From: Lichenicola cladoniae
GTDB lineage: Bacteria > Pseudomonadota > Alphaproteobacteria > Acetobacterales > Acetobacteraceae
DNA: 64,000 nucleotides
NCBI RefSeq assembly: GCF_013201075.1
Contig: NZ_CP053711.1
Coordinates: 150,303 to 214,302 of the forward strand
Reading direction: 5' to 3'
Within the stretch, counting starts at the first letter, position 1; every line of letters begins with the position of its first letter. The notes under the pieces were generated by a model. It worked only from the letters and a program-made list of their open reading frames with translations, was not told where the DNA came from and did no database searches. Shown here in pieces: positions 17,406 to 26,296 of this stretch. The position numbers and the translations under genes are program-made.

Positions 17406-19010
17406 GTGCGTTTGATCTTGATTGTAATGGCCAGTGCAGCTTTGCTTGCCCAGTCCAGCTGTACGGTTGGGCCAAACTTTAAGCCATCCCAGCCACGTCT
17501 TGCCGCCGATTGGAACACCCCTTCCGCCCGCAAAATTAGCTTCAATCCGGTGACCGAAGCCAGCAATCCGGATCCAGCTTGGTGGAGTGGATTCAACGAC
17601 CCCATGCTAACAAAACTAATTAATCAAGCGATTTCTGGAAACCTCGACCTGCAGCAGGCGCTATTGCGCGTCGCTGAGGCGCGCGAGAACGTCGTCACCG
17701 CACGCGCCGCCGGGCTACCTACACTGGGCGGCACCGCCAGCTATAACCGCGAACAGCTCGGCCTGCGCGGTATATTGGAGTCGCAGGGGATTAGCGGACA
17801 GTCAAGCCTATTGGCGGGTCAGCCAGCAGTTGGCCAGGGCGTCAATTCTGCCGTTGATGCCGCCGAGCAGCCAATCAACCTGTTCCAGTATGGGTTAAGC
17901 GCGTCCTGGGAACTCGACCTTTTCGGCAAGGTGCGCCGGTCAGTCGAGCAAGCTCGTGCAACCTCGGAAGCGCAGGCGGAAGCTGCTAGCGACGCTTTGG
18001 TCATGCTGGAGAGCCAGGTTGGTCAGGCTTACGTGCAGCTGCGCGGGGCGCAGGCGCTGTTTACCACACAACAGGATAATATCCGTGCCGCCACCTCTTC
18101 GCTGAACCTCACCCAGCGCCGGCGCGCAACCGGTCTGGCCACCGAGCTCGACGTCGATCAAGCACAAACTCAGCTCTACAACTACCAGCGCCAGCTTCCT
18201 GCCTATGCAACACAGGCTCAACAGGCGGAGAACCAGCTCAGCGTGCTGCTCGGTCGACCGCCCGGTATGCTGGACGCGATGCTTGACACTCCAGCGCCAC
18301 TACCGGCTCCCCCAGATATGATTGGTATCGGTATCCCATCCACCTTAGCTCGTCGCCGTCCTGACATCCGCGAGGCAGAAGCCAATTTGCATGCGGCAAC
18401 GGCTAATATTGGCATCGCCGTCTCCAGCTTCTATCCCGACATCTCGCTGACGGGCAGCCTCGGCATTCGTGCTACCGATGCTAGCTACTTGACCAGCTGG
18501 GCCAGCCGCTTTTATTCGGTGGGCCCGAGTGCGTCGCTGCCGATCTTCCAAGGCGGCAAGTTGACCTCTAGTCTTAGGCTCGCACGAATCCAACAAAAGG
18601 CTGCAGTCCTCAGTTACCGCAATACAGTGCTGAACGGTCTACGTGAAGTCGAAAACGCACTTGCGTCTTATCACAACGACCTTGACGCTCGAGACAAGCT
18701 GATCCAGACAGTGAGCTCAAGCGAATTATCATTCTACCTCTCCAAGAACAGCTATCAACACGGCTTGTCGGACTTCATCACTGTTCTAAATGCCGAACAG
18801 ACCCTGACGAGCGCCCGCCAGAGCCTAGATGAAGCCAAGATGTCAGTGGCGGAGGATGTCGTGACCCTCTATACTGCTCTTGGCGGCGGCTGGCAGCAAC
18901 AGCCTGTTATGGTAGACGTCCCGCTAATTGAGAAGTCCCCTCCGCTTGTTCCGGCGGCGGTCGATAGCATCGCAGCGGGGACACATAACGTTCAATCCGA
19001 TCCGCAATGA
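17406..19010 (+). CDS. outer-membrane efflux lipoprotein, NodT family
   Basis: This TolC-like channel subunit (534 aa) starts at GTG 17406. A lipobox (LLAQSSC, Cys at about 19) is followed by TVGPNFKP, the usual opening of NodT-type lipoproteins. Two OEP repeats are seen, with ISWELDLFGK-type (SASWELDLFGKVRRSVEQA) and SFYPDISLTGSLG motifs. It is the third gene of the efflux operon, 3 bp after the MFS stop. The C-terminus is Pro/Val-rich. Confidence 0.93.
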   Translation: MRLILIVMASAALLAQSSCTVGPNFKPSQPRLAADWNTPSARKISFNPVTEASNPDPAWWSGFNDPMLTKLINQAISGNLDLQQALLRVAEARENVVTARAAGLPTLGGTASYNREQLGLRGILESQGISGQSSLLAGQPAVGQGVNSAVDAAEQPINLFQYGLSASWELDLFGKVRRSVEQARATSEAQAEAASDALVMLESQVGQAYVQLRGAQALFTTQQDNIRAATSSLNLTQRRRATGLATELDVDQAQTQLYNYQRQLPAYATQAQQAENQLSVLLGRPPGMLDAMLDTPAPLPAPPDMIGIGIPSTLARRRPDIREAEANLHAATANIGIAVSSFYPDISLTGSLGIRATDASYLTSWASRFYSVGPSASLPIFQGGKLTSSLRLARIQQKAAVLSYRNTVLNGLREVENALASYHNDLDARDKLIQTVSSSELSFYLSKNSYQHGLSDFITVLNAEQTLTSARQSLDEAKMSVAEDVVTLYTALGGGWQQQPVMVDVPLIEKSPPLVPAAVDSIAAGTHNVQSDPQ

Positions 19011-19503
19011 GCGCGTAGTGATACGGTGGCAAATTGTAGAAAGCTACATTCTGCTGGAGAATGGCAATCGGGTTCAAGTAGCAGCCTTAAGCACGACGTG
19101 ATCCTCCGATGCGGATGATGCCGTGCAGACGATCTACTGAGTCAGATCAAGGAACTGCGCACTGGCAGCAAAGCAGAGACGAATGTGCTTACCTGCATAA
19201 CTGTTTACTGGAGAAGGTGTTGCTGACGCGCAACCATCTGTTATACCAAGGCTCTGAGACCGTGACTCCTGAGGGATTCCCAAGGTGGGCATAATCTGAT
19301 TCGCTCTGGCGAACCTGGAGGTTTGCCATGCCAATCCCGCTCCGGAGCGACTTCACTGCAGCACACGTGCGGGCCGCTGCCAGAAAGACGAACGTCAAAC
19401 AGCATTGAATATTGACCCCCATCGGCGTCGAATATTGGCTCTGACTCATTCTTTATGCAGTTGGCTGCTTAGATAACTGCTGGTCCAGATAGGGGTCTGT
19501 AGT
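19011..19503. other. gap with one transposase scrap
   Basis: About 490 bp follow the efflux operon. A short stem (TGTAG...CTACA) near 19036-19049 lacks a T tract and is not convincing as a terminator. Apart from the IS630-type scrap at 19328-19408 I recognise nothing coding in this gap. Confidence 0.5.
19328..19408 (+). pseudogene. IS630-type transposase, N-terminal scrap
   Basis: The 26 codons read MPIPLRSDFTAAHVRAAARK and then hit a stop. This matches the opening residues of IS630-family transposases common in alphaproteobacteria (consensus of the type MxIPLRSDFxAAxxR). Everything after about residue 25 is missing. Confidence 0.55.
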
Positions 19504-19686
19504 ATGCATCGAGTTCTGCGTGGATCCTTCCTTGTTCCGCCTGGCTTGGTGGTCGAGAGCATCGTGATGGCGGAGGCCCACACGATAATCACCGTGCGTG
19601 CACTGGATGTTGTCAGTCGATGCCCGTCCTGCGGTTCGATGGCTCGGCGGATCCATAGTCAATATCTTCGTACGCTCGTTGATTAA
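19504..19686 (+). pseudogene. ISL3-family transposase, N-terminal fragment
   Basis: The 60-residue frame contains the ISL3-type zinc-binding opening: VRALDVVSRCPSCGSMARRI followed by HSQYLRTLVD. The full transposase is about 400 aa or longer. The frame stops at 19686 and no continuation is visible in another frame before the SDR promoter region. Confidence 0.7.
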
Positions 19687-19724
19687 TGATTTCGTCAGCA
19701 ATGGATGGATATCTACGCCTCGAA

Positions 19725-19767
19725 GGTTGACAACGTCACCCTAGCTTTTAGGGTGACCTTGTCAACC
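19725..19767 (+). promoter_or_regulatory. 43-bp perfect dyad operator/promoter of the SDR gene
   Basis: Two 19-bp arms, GGTTGACAACGTCACCCTA (19725-19743) and TAGGGTGACCTTGTCAACC (19749-19767), pair with only one internal mismatch position around a 5-bp centre. TTGACA (19727-19732) and TAGGGT (19749-19754), 16 bp apart, could serve as -35 and -10. The right arm ends at the TGGAG ribosome site of the SDR gene (ATG 19781). The TetR regulator encoded just after the SDR is the most likely ligand. Confidence 0.65.
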
Positions 19768-19780
19768 TGGAGTCCATTTT

Positions 19781-20752
19781 ATGCCCACGATACTGATCAC
19801 CGGCGGCCATAGCGGCATCGGGTTAGAATGCTCGAAACAGCTGATTGCGAAGCCGCGAGTGACTCTCCTACTCGCAGGGCGGGACCTCGACCGAATGGAG
19901 GTCGCGGCACAGCAACTCCGCGCTAAAGGTGGCGAGGTCAAACTTCTGGAGATGGACGTTTCTTCGTTGACCTCGGTGCGAACGGCGGCAGCGCGCTGCC
20001 GCACAATGCTCGACAGCGGCGAGATCGAGGAGTTGCAGGCCGTTCTGTGCAATGCCGGGGCTCAGTTCATGGGGCCGGTTTCTTACAGTCCGGATGGGTA
20101 CGAAATGACGTTCGCCACGAATTGCCTCGGCCATTTTCTCCTTATCGAGTTGCTGATCGACAAGGTCGCGCAGAAAGGCCGTGTTGTGTACACCGCCAGC
20201 GGCACTCACGATCCGGACACCGCAGACGGAAAAGTGGTCGGCAAGGCTGCCGAGCCTGACGCATTAGTTCTCATTGACGTGGGCAAAGGCGGGGACAAGC
20301 CGCTCTCGACTGGTGTCCGCTATACGACCTCGAAACTCTGCGACATCCTCTACGTGCACGAAATGGACAAACGCCTGCGGCGGGCAAATAGCTCGATCGT
20401 ACCGATCGCATTTGACCCGGGATCCGTCGCCGGCACCGGTCTGCTCCGAACCCATCCGAAGCCCGTTCAGGTCCTGGCGAAGACGTCATTGATGAAGTGG
20501 GTCATGCGGCGCATGGGCATCACGATGTCCTCGGTCGAGTTCTCCGGCGCGGCGCTTGCGAAACTCGCCGTCGATCCCGCCTACGCCACCGGCTCGGGAA
20601 AATACTTCCAAGCAAAAGACGACCGCTTTACCGAGCAGCGCTCATCGATAAAGTCCTATGACGTTGCAGCCGCCCTGAAACTCTGGACAGACTCAGAAGC
20701 CCTCGTCCATCTGCGGCCGGATGAGCGATCGGCTCTGCTCTCGGCAGGCTGA
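19781..20752 (+). CDS. short-chain dehydrogenase/reductase (SDR)
   Basis: An NAD(P)-dependent oxidoreductase of 323 aa. The glycine-rich nucleotide motif TGGHSGIG is at the N-terminus, NAG is at about residue 90, and the catalytic Ser (TASG) and YTTSK follow. It resembles the retinol dehydrogenase/protochlorophyllide-like branch of SDRs in length and C-terminal region, but the substrate is unknown. A TGGAG ribosome site lies 8 nt upstream. The TetR gene 40 bp downstream and the dyad upstream suggest one autoregulated unit. Confidence 0.88.
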   Translation: MPTILITGGHSGIGLECSKQLIAKPRVTLLLAGRDLDRMEVAAQQLRAKGGEVKLLEMDVSSLTSVRTAAARCRTMLDSGEIEELQAVLCNAGAQFMGPVSYSPDGYEMTFATNCLGHFLLIELLIDKVAQKGRVVYTASGTHDPDTADGKVVGKAAEPDALVLIDVGKGGDKPLSTGVRYTTSKLCDILYVHEMDKRLRRANSSIVPIAFDPGSVAGTGLLRTHPKPVQVLAKTSLMKWVMRRMGITMSSVEFSGAALAKLAVDPAYATGSGKYFQAKDDRFTEQRSSIKSYDVAAALKLWTDSEALVHLRPDERSALLSAG

Positions 20753-20791
20753 TCGTACCGGGGGCATTGGCAAAAGGGAACACAGTAAGGG

Positions 20792-21385
20792 ATGGGAACG
20801 AGGGAGAAGCTTGTCGAGGCTGCGGCTGAGTTGCTCGATCAGGGCGGAGACGGAGCGGTAACCCTTCGGGCTGTCGCGCATGCAGTCGGGGTGTCCCACA
20901 ACACCCCCTACAAGCACTTCGTTGATCGAGCGGCGCTGCTGGCAGGCGTAGCGGAGAAGGACTTTAGCGCCTTCTCCGCCGCGTTCACTGGAATCGAGCG
21001 ATCGGCGATGACGGCGATCGACAAGCTCAAGGCGGCGCTCGAACTGTTCGTAACTTACGGCGAGGCCCATCCCGCGCGCTACCGGCTCCTCTTCGGCGAC
21101 CCGGACATCGCATCACGAGGAGGTCAGCTCGAAGTTGTGGCCGTAACGACGTTTTCCGGCTTCGCGGCGCTCGTGGCGGGCGCGCAAGCCGCTGGCGAAC
21201 TGCCGCTGATCCCTGCGGCGACGATGACCAGCCTGATTTACGCGGTCCTTCACGGCCTGCTCGATCTCCGGGCAGGAGGCAGGCTTCGCTCCGAAAAAGG
21301 TTTGTCCAATGTTCTTGATGGCGTCCTACTGATGATCGAACTGATCAGGCCGAACGATGTTAGGCAAGCCACTATGGAGGAATAG
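20792..21385 (+). CDS. TetR-family regulator with WHG-type C-terminal domain
   Basis: This 197-aa protein has an N-terminal HTH (REKLVEAAAELLDQGGDGAV, then GVSHNTPYKHFVDRAALLAG). The ligand-binding part with YGEAHPARYRLLFG matches the TetR_C_33/WHG type. It follows the SDR gene by 39 bp in the same direction and probably regulates it through the 19725-19767 dyad. The ribosome site is weak. An IS element is inserted 79 bp downstream of its stop. Confidence 0.85.
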   Translation: MGTREKLVEAAAELLDQGGDGAVTLRAVAHAVGVSHNTPYKHFVDRAALLAGVAEKDFSAFSAAFTGIERSAMTAIDKLKAALELFVTYGEAHPARYRLLFGDPDIASRGGQLEVVAVTTFSGFAALVAGAQAAGELPLIPAATMTSLIYAVLHGLLDLRAGGRLRSEKGLSNVLDGVLLMIELIRPNDVRQATMEE

Positions 21386-21464
21386 TCTTGCAGAGATAAG
21401 GTTCACGATCGACGCGCCGTCTTGGGTGACGAGCACGACCCAATTCGCTTGTTTTTTTCGCTTA

Positions 21465-22327
21465 GAGCGCCTTTCAAAACCTCTTCTGCAGCGTGTTGAA
21501 GCAGATCAATGAGCAGGCGAGAGCGGTGAATGCGTGGTGGATATCGCTTCTGCGCTCGTAGCGCGTGACGAGCCGGCGGTAGCGGTTGATCCACGCGAAG
21601 GTCCGCTCGATGACCCACCTGTGTCGGCCCAGCTTCTGGCTGGTCTCGACGCCGCGCCGGGCGATGCGGGGTGAGATCCCACGGCGGCGGCAGGCCTGGC
21701 GGCAACGTCGGTGATCGTAGGCCTTGTCGGCGTGCAGCTTGTCCGGCCGGTGTCGTGCCCGGCCCGGCTTGCCGCCGATCGGCAGGATGCTGTCGAGCAG
21801 TTCCTCGAACGGCATGCTGTCGTTGGTGTTGGCGCCGGTCAGTATGAAGGCGAGCGGGATGCCGCGCCGGTCCGTGACGAGATGGCGTTTCGTGCCGAGC
21901 CTGCCTCGATCGGTCGGGTTTGGCCCTGTCTTGTCGCCCCCCTTTTTGCAGCCAGCGATGCGCTGTCCAGGCAGGCCCGGCTCCAGTCGATCCGGTCGGC
22001 CGCCCGCAGCCGACGCAGCAGTTCGCGGTGCAGTGCATCCCACACGCCCGCCTCTTGCCAATCCCGCAAGCGACGCCAGCACGTGATGCCCGAGCCGCAC
22101 CCCACCTCAAGCGGTAGCATCTCCCACTGGATGCCGGTCCGTAGCACGAACAGGATCCCGGTCAGCGCCGCCCGATCCGGTACCCGCGGCCTGCCGCCCC
22201 GCGGTCGTGGCGGAGGCACGGGCAGCAACGGCTCGATGATCGACCAGAGGGCGTCGGAGACGAGAGGAGAAGCCATGTCTCCTCATGAATCAGATCGCCG
22301 GGCAGTACAAGGTCTTGAAAGGCGCTC
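21465..22327 (-). mobile_element. IS5-family two-frame element (863 bp), copy 1
   Basis: Terminal inverted repeats GAGCGCCTTTCAA at 21465 and TTGAAAGGCGCTC ending at 22327 bound an 863-bp element. Its neighbours are TTA on the left and TAA on the right, consistent with TNA target choice but not an exact duplication. A direct copy of identical length lies at 55690-56552 with only a handful of base differences. Such near identity means recent transposition or recent duplication. Confidence 0.9.
21474..22276 (-). CDS. IS5-family transposase made by -1 frameshifting
   Basis: Two overlapping frames make up the transposase. The first (22276 to 21839) starts MASPLVSDALWSIIEPLLPV and carries the first Asp (CLDSASL). 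The second (22100 to 21474) carries KRHLVTDRRGIPLAF, the Asp of HADKAYDHRR and the Glu of WVIERTFAWINRYR. The change of frame falls at a run of five A and six G (around 21944-21954), a good slippery site, and the second frame is -1 relative to the first. Either frame alone lacks part of the DDE triad. Confidence 0.88.
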
Positions 22328-22591
22328 TAAGCCCCGACACCTGCTACGGCCCAGCCTTCGATAGCTTTCGTGCCTTTCAGTGACCGTGCTTATCCTTCAA
22401 CTAGAGATCAGCAGGCTGTCACAGATCAACACATCGAATGACGATTATGGTTCAGCGTAGCCATCCCTCAAAACGCCGCCATGCTGAGCCCGCGCACAGG
22501 TCTCATTAACTGCTCCGGCGCGGAAGGCTCGTATCTGGTCCAGGCCCCGCGCAGCGCGGCGACCTGGATCAGGCGAGCAATCTCGTTTTCG

Positions 22592-22954
22592 TCAGTTCTC
22601 CAGGCGGTGGCGGCGGTGCTGCACGTCGGCATCATGAGCCAGGAGCAGGGCGGTCTGAGCGTCACCGGCACGCGCCCGGGCCAATGCAGCGTCACGCAGG
22701 AAGCACTCACGGGCTGCGAGGGCGAGCGGCGTGTAGGCCGGTGCGTTCAGGGTCGCCGGCATTGGCGGGATGGCGATCGCGGGGTTCATACCGACACCCC
22801 GTCCGTGTCCTGGCGGCGCTCGATGCCGTCCCATGGTGCTGTCAGCGCATCGATAGTCTGCCGGTCCTGCTTGGCCGCGTCGCGGAACCCGAAGCACCAG
22901 CCGATGGACGAAGGTCACCACCGCACCCACGAGCATGAGGAGGAGGCTGATCAA
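22592..22954 (-). CDS. small accessory ORFs, possibly frameshifted
   Basis: Starting from TTG 22954 the frame first encodes a membrane helix (ISLLLMLVGAVVTFVHRLV). The +1 frame then becomes the more protein-like one (RDAAKQDRQTIDALTAPWDG followed by IERRQDTDGVSV and a stop). That stop overlaps an ATG at 22789 that opens a 65-aa frame, MNPAIAIPPMPATLNAPAYT onward, ending at 22592. My reading is two small genes, the first carrying a frameshift. No family is recognised. They continue a minus-strand cluster with the 22956-23330 gene. Confidence 0.35.
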   Translation of the reverse strand: MISLLLMLVGAVVTFVHRLVLRVPRRGQAGPADYRCADSTMGRHRAPPGHGRGVGMNPAIAIPPMPATLNAPAYTPLALAARECFLRDAALARARAGDAQTALLLAHDADVQHRRHRLEN

Positions 22955-22955
22955 C

Positions 22956-23330
22956 TCAGTTCGCCAGCGCTAGCAGAGCGGCCTCAGGGGCGAACAGTGC
23001 CTTGTGGCCCCGCAGAAAATGTCTGCGGCGGCGGGCGACGTAGCGATCCGACGAGATAGCCCGGTCGTGCCGGTCCTTGCGGCTGATGCGGTTGACCGCG
23101 CCGACAGCGGACTTCGCTTCGCCATAGGCCTCCCAACCGTCGGCACTCTCGAACCGGGCGAGCTCGAGAGTACGAGCGGCCGTTTGCCGGGCAACGGTCA
23201 GCGGGTCCTGCTTCGTCACGAATGCAGCGCCGAAGACGCAGGCCGGGCGGAACATCGGGATCGAGCGAAGCGGGTGGGCGGCTGCTTCGGGGTGGCGGGG
23301 CCGGTAGGACTTGAAGGTTTGCCTTGCCAT
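22956..23330 (-). CDS. hypothetical protein (124 aa), divergent from XRE gene
   Basis: Begins MARQTFKSYRPRHPEAAAHP and is rich in Arg and Ala throughout, with no signal peptide or known motif. It is divergent from the XRE regulator; the two share the repeat-rich region at 23336-23410. The stop lies 2 nt before the next small minus-strand frame, so a short operon is likely. The function is unknown. Confidence 0.5.
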   Translation of the reverse strand: MARQTFKSYRPRHPEAAAHPLRSIPMFRPACVFGAAFVTKQDPLTVARQTAARTLELARFESADGWEAYGEAKSAVGAVNRISRKDRHDRAISSDRYVARRRRHFLRGHKALFAPEAALLALAN

Positions 23331-23335
23331 CTAAA

Positions 23336-23410
23336 GTGTCTGAAGATACTTATAGTGTCACCGAATATGAGATGCAAACTTTAATGTCTCTAGATACGGA
23401 AGGTGTCACC
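23336..23410. promoter_or_regulatory. duplicated operator-like repeats near XRE gene
   Basis: Two related 26-bp units start at 23336 and 23384. Each has the form TGTCT..AGATAC followed about 8 bp later by GTGTCACC. The first half of each is a short dyad (GTGTCT..AGATAC). They lie between the divergent 124-aa gene and the XRE gene, a typical layout for autoregulatory operators. The second unit overlaps the probable start of the XRE gene. Confidence 0.5.
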
Positions 23411-23656
23411 ATAACAGCGGGTCAGATGAAGGCCGCCAGGGCCCTGCTTGGAATGTCAGGGGAGGGCCTGGCAAAACTGTCCGGCGTCAGTCTCGTGACA
23501 ATCCGGCGGGCTGAAAGTGCGCGTGGGTTAGCCGGAATGATGCGGGCAAATGCTGACGCTATTCGTCGGGCGTTGAATGCCGCCGGTATCGGATTCATTC
23601 CTGAAAACGGCGGCGGTGCCGGGGTGCGGCTGCGGAAGCCTGGCGAGCAACATTGA
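23384..23656 (+). CDS. XRE-type HTH regulator
   Basis: The HTH region reads TAGQMKAARALLGMSGEGLA then KLSGVSLVTIRRAE, and the domain ends with GIGFIPENGGGAGVRLR, a C-terminus common in small alphaproteobacterial XRE proteins. The start is uncertain: ATG 23384 (90 aa) keeps the complete HTH, ATG 23372 and ATG 23324 are in the same frame. It probably represses itself and the divergent gene through the flanking repeats. Confidence 0.75.
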   Translation: MSLDTEGVTITAGQMKAARALLGMSGEGLAKLSGVSLVTIRRAESARGLAGMMRANADAIRRALNAAGIGFIPENGGGAGVRLRKPGEQH

Positions 23657-23839
23657 ATCAGCAAGGTCAAACTTGATGCGCTATTGGCTTCATTTGACTT
23701 ATCAGTCAGCATCAATTCCCGAGCTATTACTACATACCGGTAAGAGGTTCTACAGGATCTGTTGCACCTCGCCAGGTATCCCTCAAGCCTAAGCGCGCTG
23801 TAGCAGCTGCGCCTGCGTCTAAAAGTTAGGAACCTACGC

Positions 23840-24037
23840 TTGAACTACCGCCAAGCAGCCAATCTAATGATCAAGAAGCACGGTAGAAATGCTAGACAGT
23901 TGGCAATGAAGCGGGCAGCTGAATTACGCGCTAAGGGTGAACTTGCCACCGCGGCCATATGGGTAAAGGTCAGCGATGAGGTCGCGGCACAGCAGGCTGC
24001 GCTGGATGGAGGGATAAGGGCTCTGATGGGACTATGA
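23840..24037 (+). CDS. small hypothetical protein (65 aa)
   Basis: Starts at TTG 23840 with AGGA 9 nt upstream. The sequence begins MNYRQAANLMIKKHGRNARQ and is helical and positively charged in its first half, with a second helix AELRAKGELATAAIWVKVSD. This pattern is common among small uncharacterised alphaproteobacterial proteins. No function is known to me. Confidence 0.55.
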   Translation: MNYRQAANLMIKKHGRNARQLAMKRAAELRAKGELATAAIWVKVSDEVAAQQAALDGGIRALMGL

Positions 24038-24207
24038 GGCCGTCAGCCACGCTGCCACTCGAGGTCTCTTGCAACAGCTATTCTCGAGCTGAGCGAGATA
24101 CATACCGACCAAGATCGCTAGCACTACCAAGCCGGCGATAGCTTACCCCGTGGTTTCGGTGACCTTGCAATCAAGCGCCGCCTACTAGGGCTTCCCCTGA
24201 CGCGGAA

Positions 24208-24219
24208 AATTGTACAATT
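24208..24219. promoter_or_regulatory. 12-bp palindrome upstream of small gene
   Basis: AATTGTACAATT is a perfect palindrome ending 30 bp before the small gene at 24250. It is followed by TATAGA, which could act as a -10. It may be an operator, but nothing identifies the regulator. Confidence 0.35.
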
Positions 24220-24249
24220 ATAGAACGGTGTAACGATTCGGATCTATTT

Positions 24250-24474
24250 TTGGCGCAATTTCGACTGGGCGAACAGGTCTGCTTTAAACGCGGGAAGCGT
24301 GCGATGACGTTCGGCGGGCTGATCGCGGGCACGGACATGGCTTATCTCACCTGGGGCAGAGGCGGCAATATCCAGGCAAAGCTAGCTTCGGAGGATGATC
24401 TCAAAGTCCTTGGTAGACCTCCGGTAAATAGGGTCAGCGGAGGTCAGCATCCCCCACGCCGGGGCGCAAATTAA
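24250..24474 (+). CDS. small hypothetical protein (74 aa)
   Basis: Starts at TTG 24250 as MAQFRLGEQVCFKRGKRAMT. The pattern of beta strands with turns (VCFKRG, GGLIAGTDMAYLTW) suggests a small barrel-like fold. The frame ends with a basic tail QHPPRRGAN. The ribosome site is weak, and I do not recognise the family. Confidence 0.45.
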   Translation: MAQFRLGEQVCFKRGKRAMTFGGLIAGTDMAYLTWGRGGNIQAKLASEDDLKVLGRPPVNRVSGGQHPPRRGAN

Positions 24475-24912
24475 CAATTTGCTAAAGATCGTTCGGGCCT
24501 GTCTTAGAACTGGAGATTTTCGGTCCACACCGGGTCAAACGCATCTGAGCGGCGCGAATTCCTCGCTGGATTTCTGCAAGAAGAATCAACTCTCTCGGTA
24601 ACTTGGAATACTAGTCCCTCAATCGTTCCATAGACTTCTCGACAGCCGTCTCAGACTTATAAAGATAATCAGCAATCGATTGATTGTCGCGGCTCAAGCC
24701 GGAATCCCTTCGACTCCGATCAGGAGCTGCAAATTCGCCGGCTTCTGGCGTGGGTTGGGCAGCGGAATGTTTCAGTTCTTAAACTAGCACAGTTGCGTGA
24801 TCGCGTGCGTTTCCATTTGATCATGACCGCGTTATTTTATGTAATAACGTGGATGCTGTGATCGATAAGAGACTTTCGTTTGTGTTGCTTTAGCTCAAGA
24901 AAGCATAACGTG
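24475..24912. other. non-coding gap
   Basis: I see no convincing gene, repeat or structured RNA in these 440 bp. The composition is more A/T-rich than the surroundings, especially 24830-24912, where a promoter for the next small gene may lie. Confidence 0.4.
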
Positions 24913-25080
24913 ATGATCGATTATAATACCGCATTAGAGACGACACTCGAAGGCCGCTATCAAGCCGCTCATGATCACTTTGCAGATGCGGCAATGCATG
25001 GTGATCAAGTAGGAATGGACCAGGCACTGGCGGTAATTTCTGCGCTTTGCGAGGAGCTGCAACGTGATCCATCTGACTAA
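24913..25080 (+). CDS. small hypothetical protein (55 aa)
   Basis: The ATG at 24913 opens MIDYNTALETTLEGRYQAAH, followed by a second amphipathic helix (DQALAVISALCEELQRD). An A-rich AAGAAAG sequence lies upstream in place of a strong ribosome site. The sequence is acidic and wholly helical, and is not recognised. Confidence 0.45.
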   Translation: MIDYNTALETTLEGRYQAAHDHFADAAMHGDQVGMDQALAVISALCEELQRDPSD

Positions 25081-25216
25081 ACCAGGCCACTCATCGCGAC
25101 AGTGGTCAAAGTTCCGGGGTTCTGGCTCAACCTGCAATTGAACTGCGACATGTCTACGGCCCGAACCGAGGCAGGCAGCCTGATCGCTGTGAGGGCGCAG
25201 CACGAAGATATGGCGA

Positions 25217-25561
25217 GTGAGTGACAAGGCGCTGAAGGTGACGTCAGGCGCTCCACAAGACCTCCTGCTCCTCTCCGAGGTGCTGGAACGGTTTCGCGGC
25301 AAGGTTGGACGGACCAGACTGCTTGCCCACATCGTCCAGCACCCGACCTGCGGTGGCGGCCCAACGCACCGTCGCAATGGCCGCAAGCTCTTGTTCACCG
25401 AAGCTGACTACGCCCGGGTGCTTGAGAGCTTCGTGCCAGTGCCGCGGGAACGCCGACTAGCGATCGCCGCCGCTCCGTCAAGCCAGGGTGCCTCTCGTCG
25501 GTTGGATGCATTGATTGCAAGCTACCAGAAGCGCCATCGAGACGCACGAACGAGACCTTGA
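25217..25561 (+). CDS. putative small DNA-binding (excisionase-like) protein
   Basis: This 114-aa frame from GTG 25217 contains LLLLSEVLERFRGKVGRTRL, then a segment with GRKLLFTEADYARVLESF. This helix-turn-helix and wing arrangement resembles the small winged-helix proteins encoded near phage or element integrases. The C-terminus is basic. No integrase is seen nearby. The assignment is tentative. Confidence 0.45.
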   Translation: MSDKALKVTSGAPQDLLLLSEVLERFRGKVGRTRLLAHIVQHPTCGGGPTHRRNGRKLLFTEADYARVLESFVPVPRERRLAIAAAPSSQGASRRLDALIASYQKRHRDARTRP

Positions 25562-25588
25562 GGCGCCCGGGTATCCAGCGCTCGGTGG

Positions 25589-25947
25589 TCATCGCCCAGC
25601 CAGCATTTCGTCAACCTTCGTAACCAATCTTTGGAGTGCGAACGGCTTCGGAGGCAATGGAACGGCTTCTTGTTCACCCGGGCGCAGACTTGGTCTGGAA
25701 GTGCAGTGACGAAAACTATGGGAAGGCCTGGATGGCGTTCACGGGCCCGCTCAGCGACATCAAACCCATTGAAGTCAGGAATGTTGATATCGGTCACGAC
25801 CAGTCGGATTTGGTCAGGGTGTTCGATCAGGGCTAATGCCTCTGCACCGTCAGAGGCGAGCTTTTCTGCATTTTGGATCAGTAGGAATTTACTACACACG
25901 ATCCCTGGCGGCCGGAGGCAACCTTGGCTAACACCAGAGGCGACCAC
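25589..25947 (-). pseudogene. decayed receiver-domain gene
   Basis: The core of a CheY-like domain is readable: DGAEALALIEHPDQIRLVVT then DINIPDFNGFDVAERARERH and LPIVFVTALPDQ. The N-terminal strand with the acidic pair has been lost by deletion. After VTALPDQ the frame shifts; in the other frame the expected ending follows (EQEAVPLPPKPFALQRLVTK then VDEMLAGR and a stop). So both a 5' deletion and a frameshift inactivate it. Confidence 0.75.
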
Positions 25948-26023
25948 CGCAAGGCGGCGGTGCTGGTAACACCTTGTCCGGCTGCCACTTCCGTGACGGC
26001 GGGAAACCTGCCAACCTCATTAT

Positions 26024-26296
26024 ATGAACGCAAGTCTTAGTGGCCGAAAGCCCGCCGTAATTCCAGCGCAGGTGAGAGCGGCTCGAGCATTAGTCGGATG
26101 GTCACGTATCCGGTTATCTGAGGCATGCGGGGTGCCAGTCAGAACACTAGACCGGCTTGAAAAGGGTGAAGGAGCGCCGCAACAGCGGACCATCTTAGCC
26201 ATCTGCATCGCCCTCGAGGCCGCTGGCGTCGAATTCACTAACGGAGACGCGCCTGGGGTAAGACTGACGCGTCAGAATCCGGCGGCAGGCCAATGA
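26024..26296 (+). CDS. XRE-type HTH regulator
   Basis: This 90-aa protein has an HTH reading PAQVRAARALVGWSRIRLSE then ACGVPVRTLDRLEKG, with the C-terminal GVEFTNGDAPGVRLTRQ of the same small XRE class as the 23384 gene. The two are clearly related in layout. The last 4 bp overlap the next gene (ATGA), so both are translated together. Confidence 0.82.
   Translation: MNASLSGRKPAVIPAQVRAARALVGWSRIRLSEACGVPVRTLDRLEKGEGAPQQRTILAICIALEAAGVEFTNGDAPGVRLTRQNPAAGQ

Noticed and set aside
19036..19049. Rho-independent terminator after the efflux operon
   Set aside because: The stem is only 5 bp and is not followed by a T tract.
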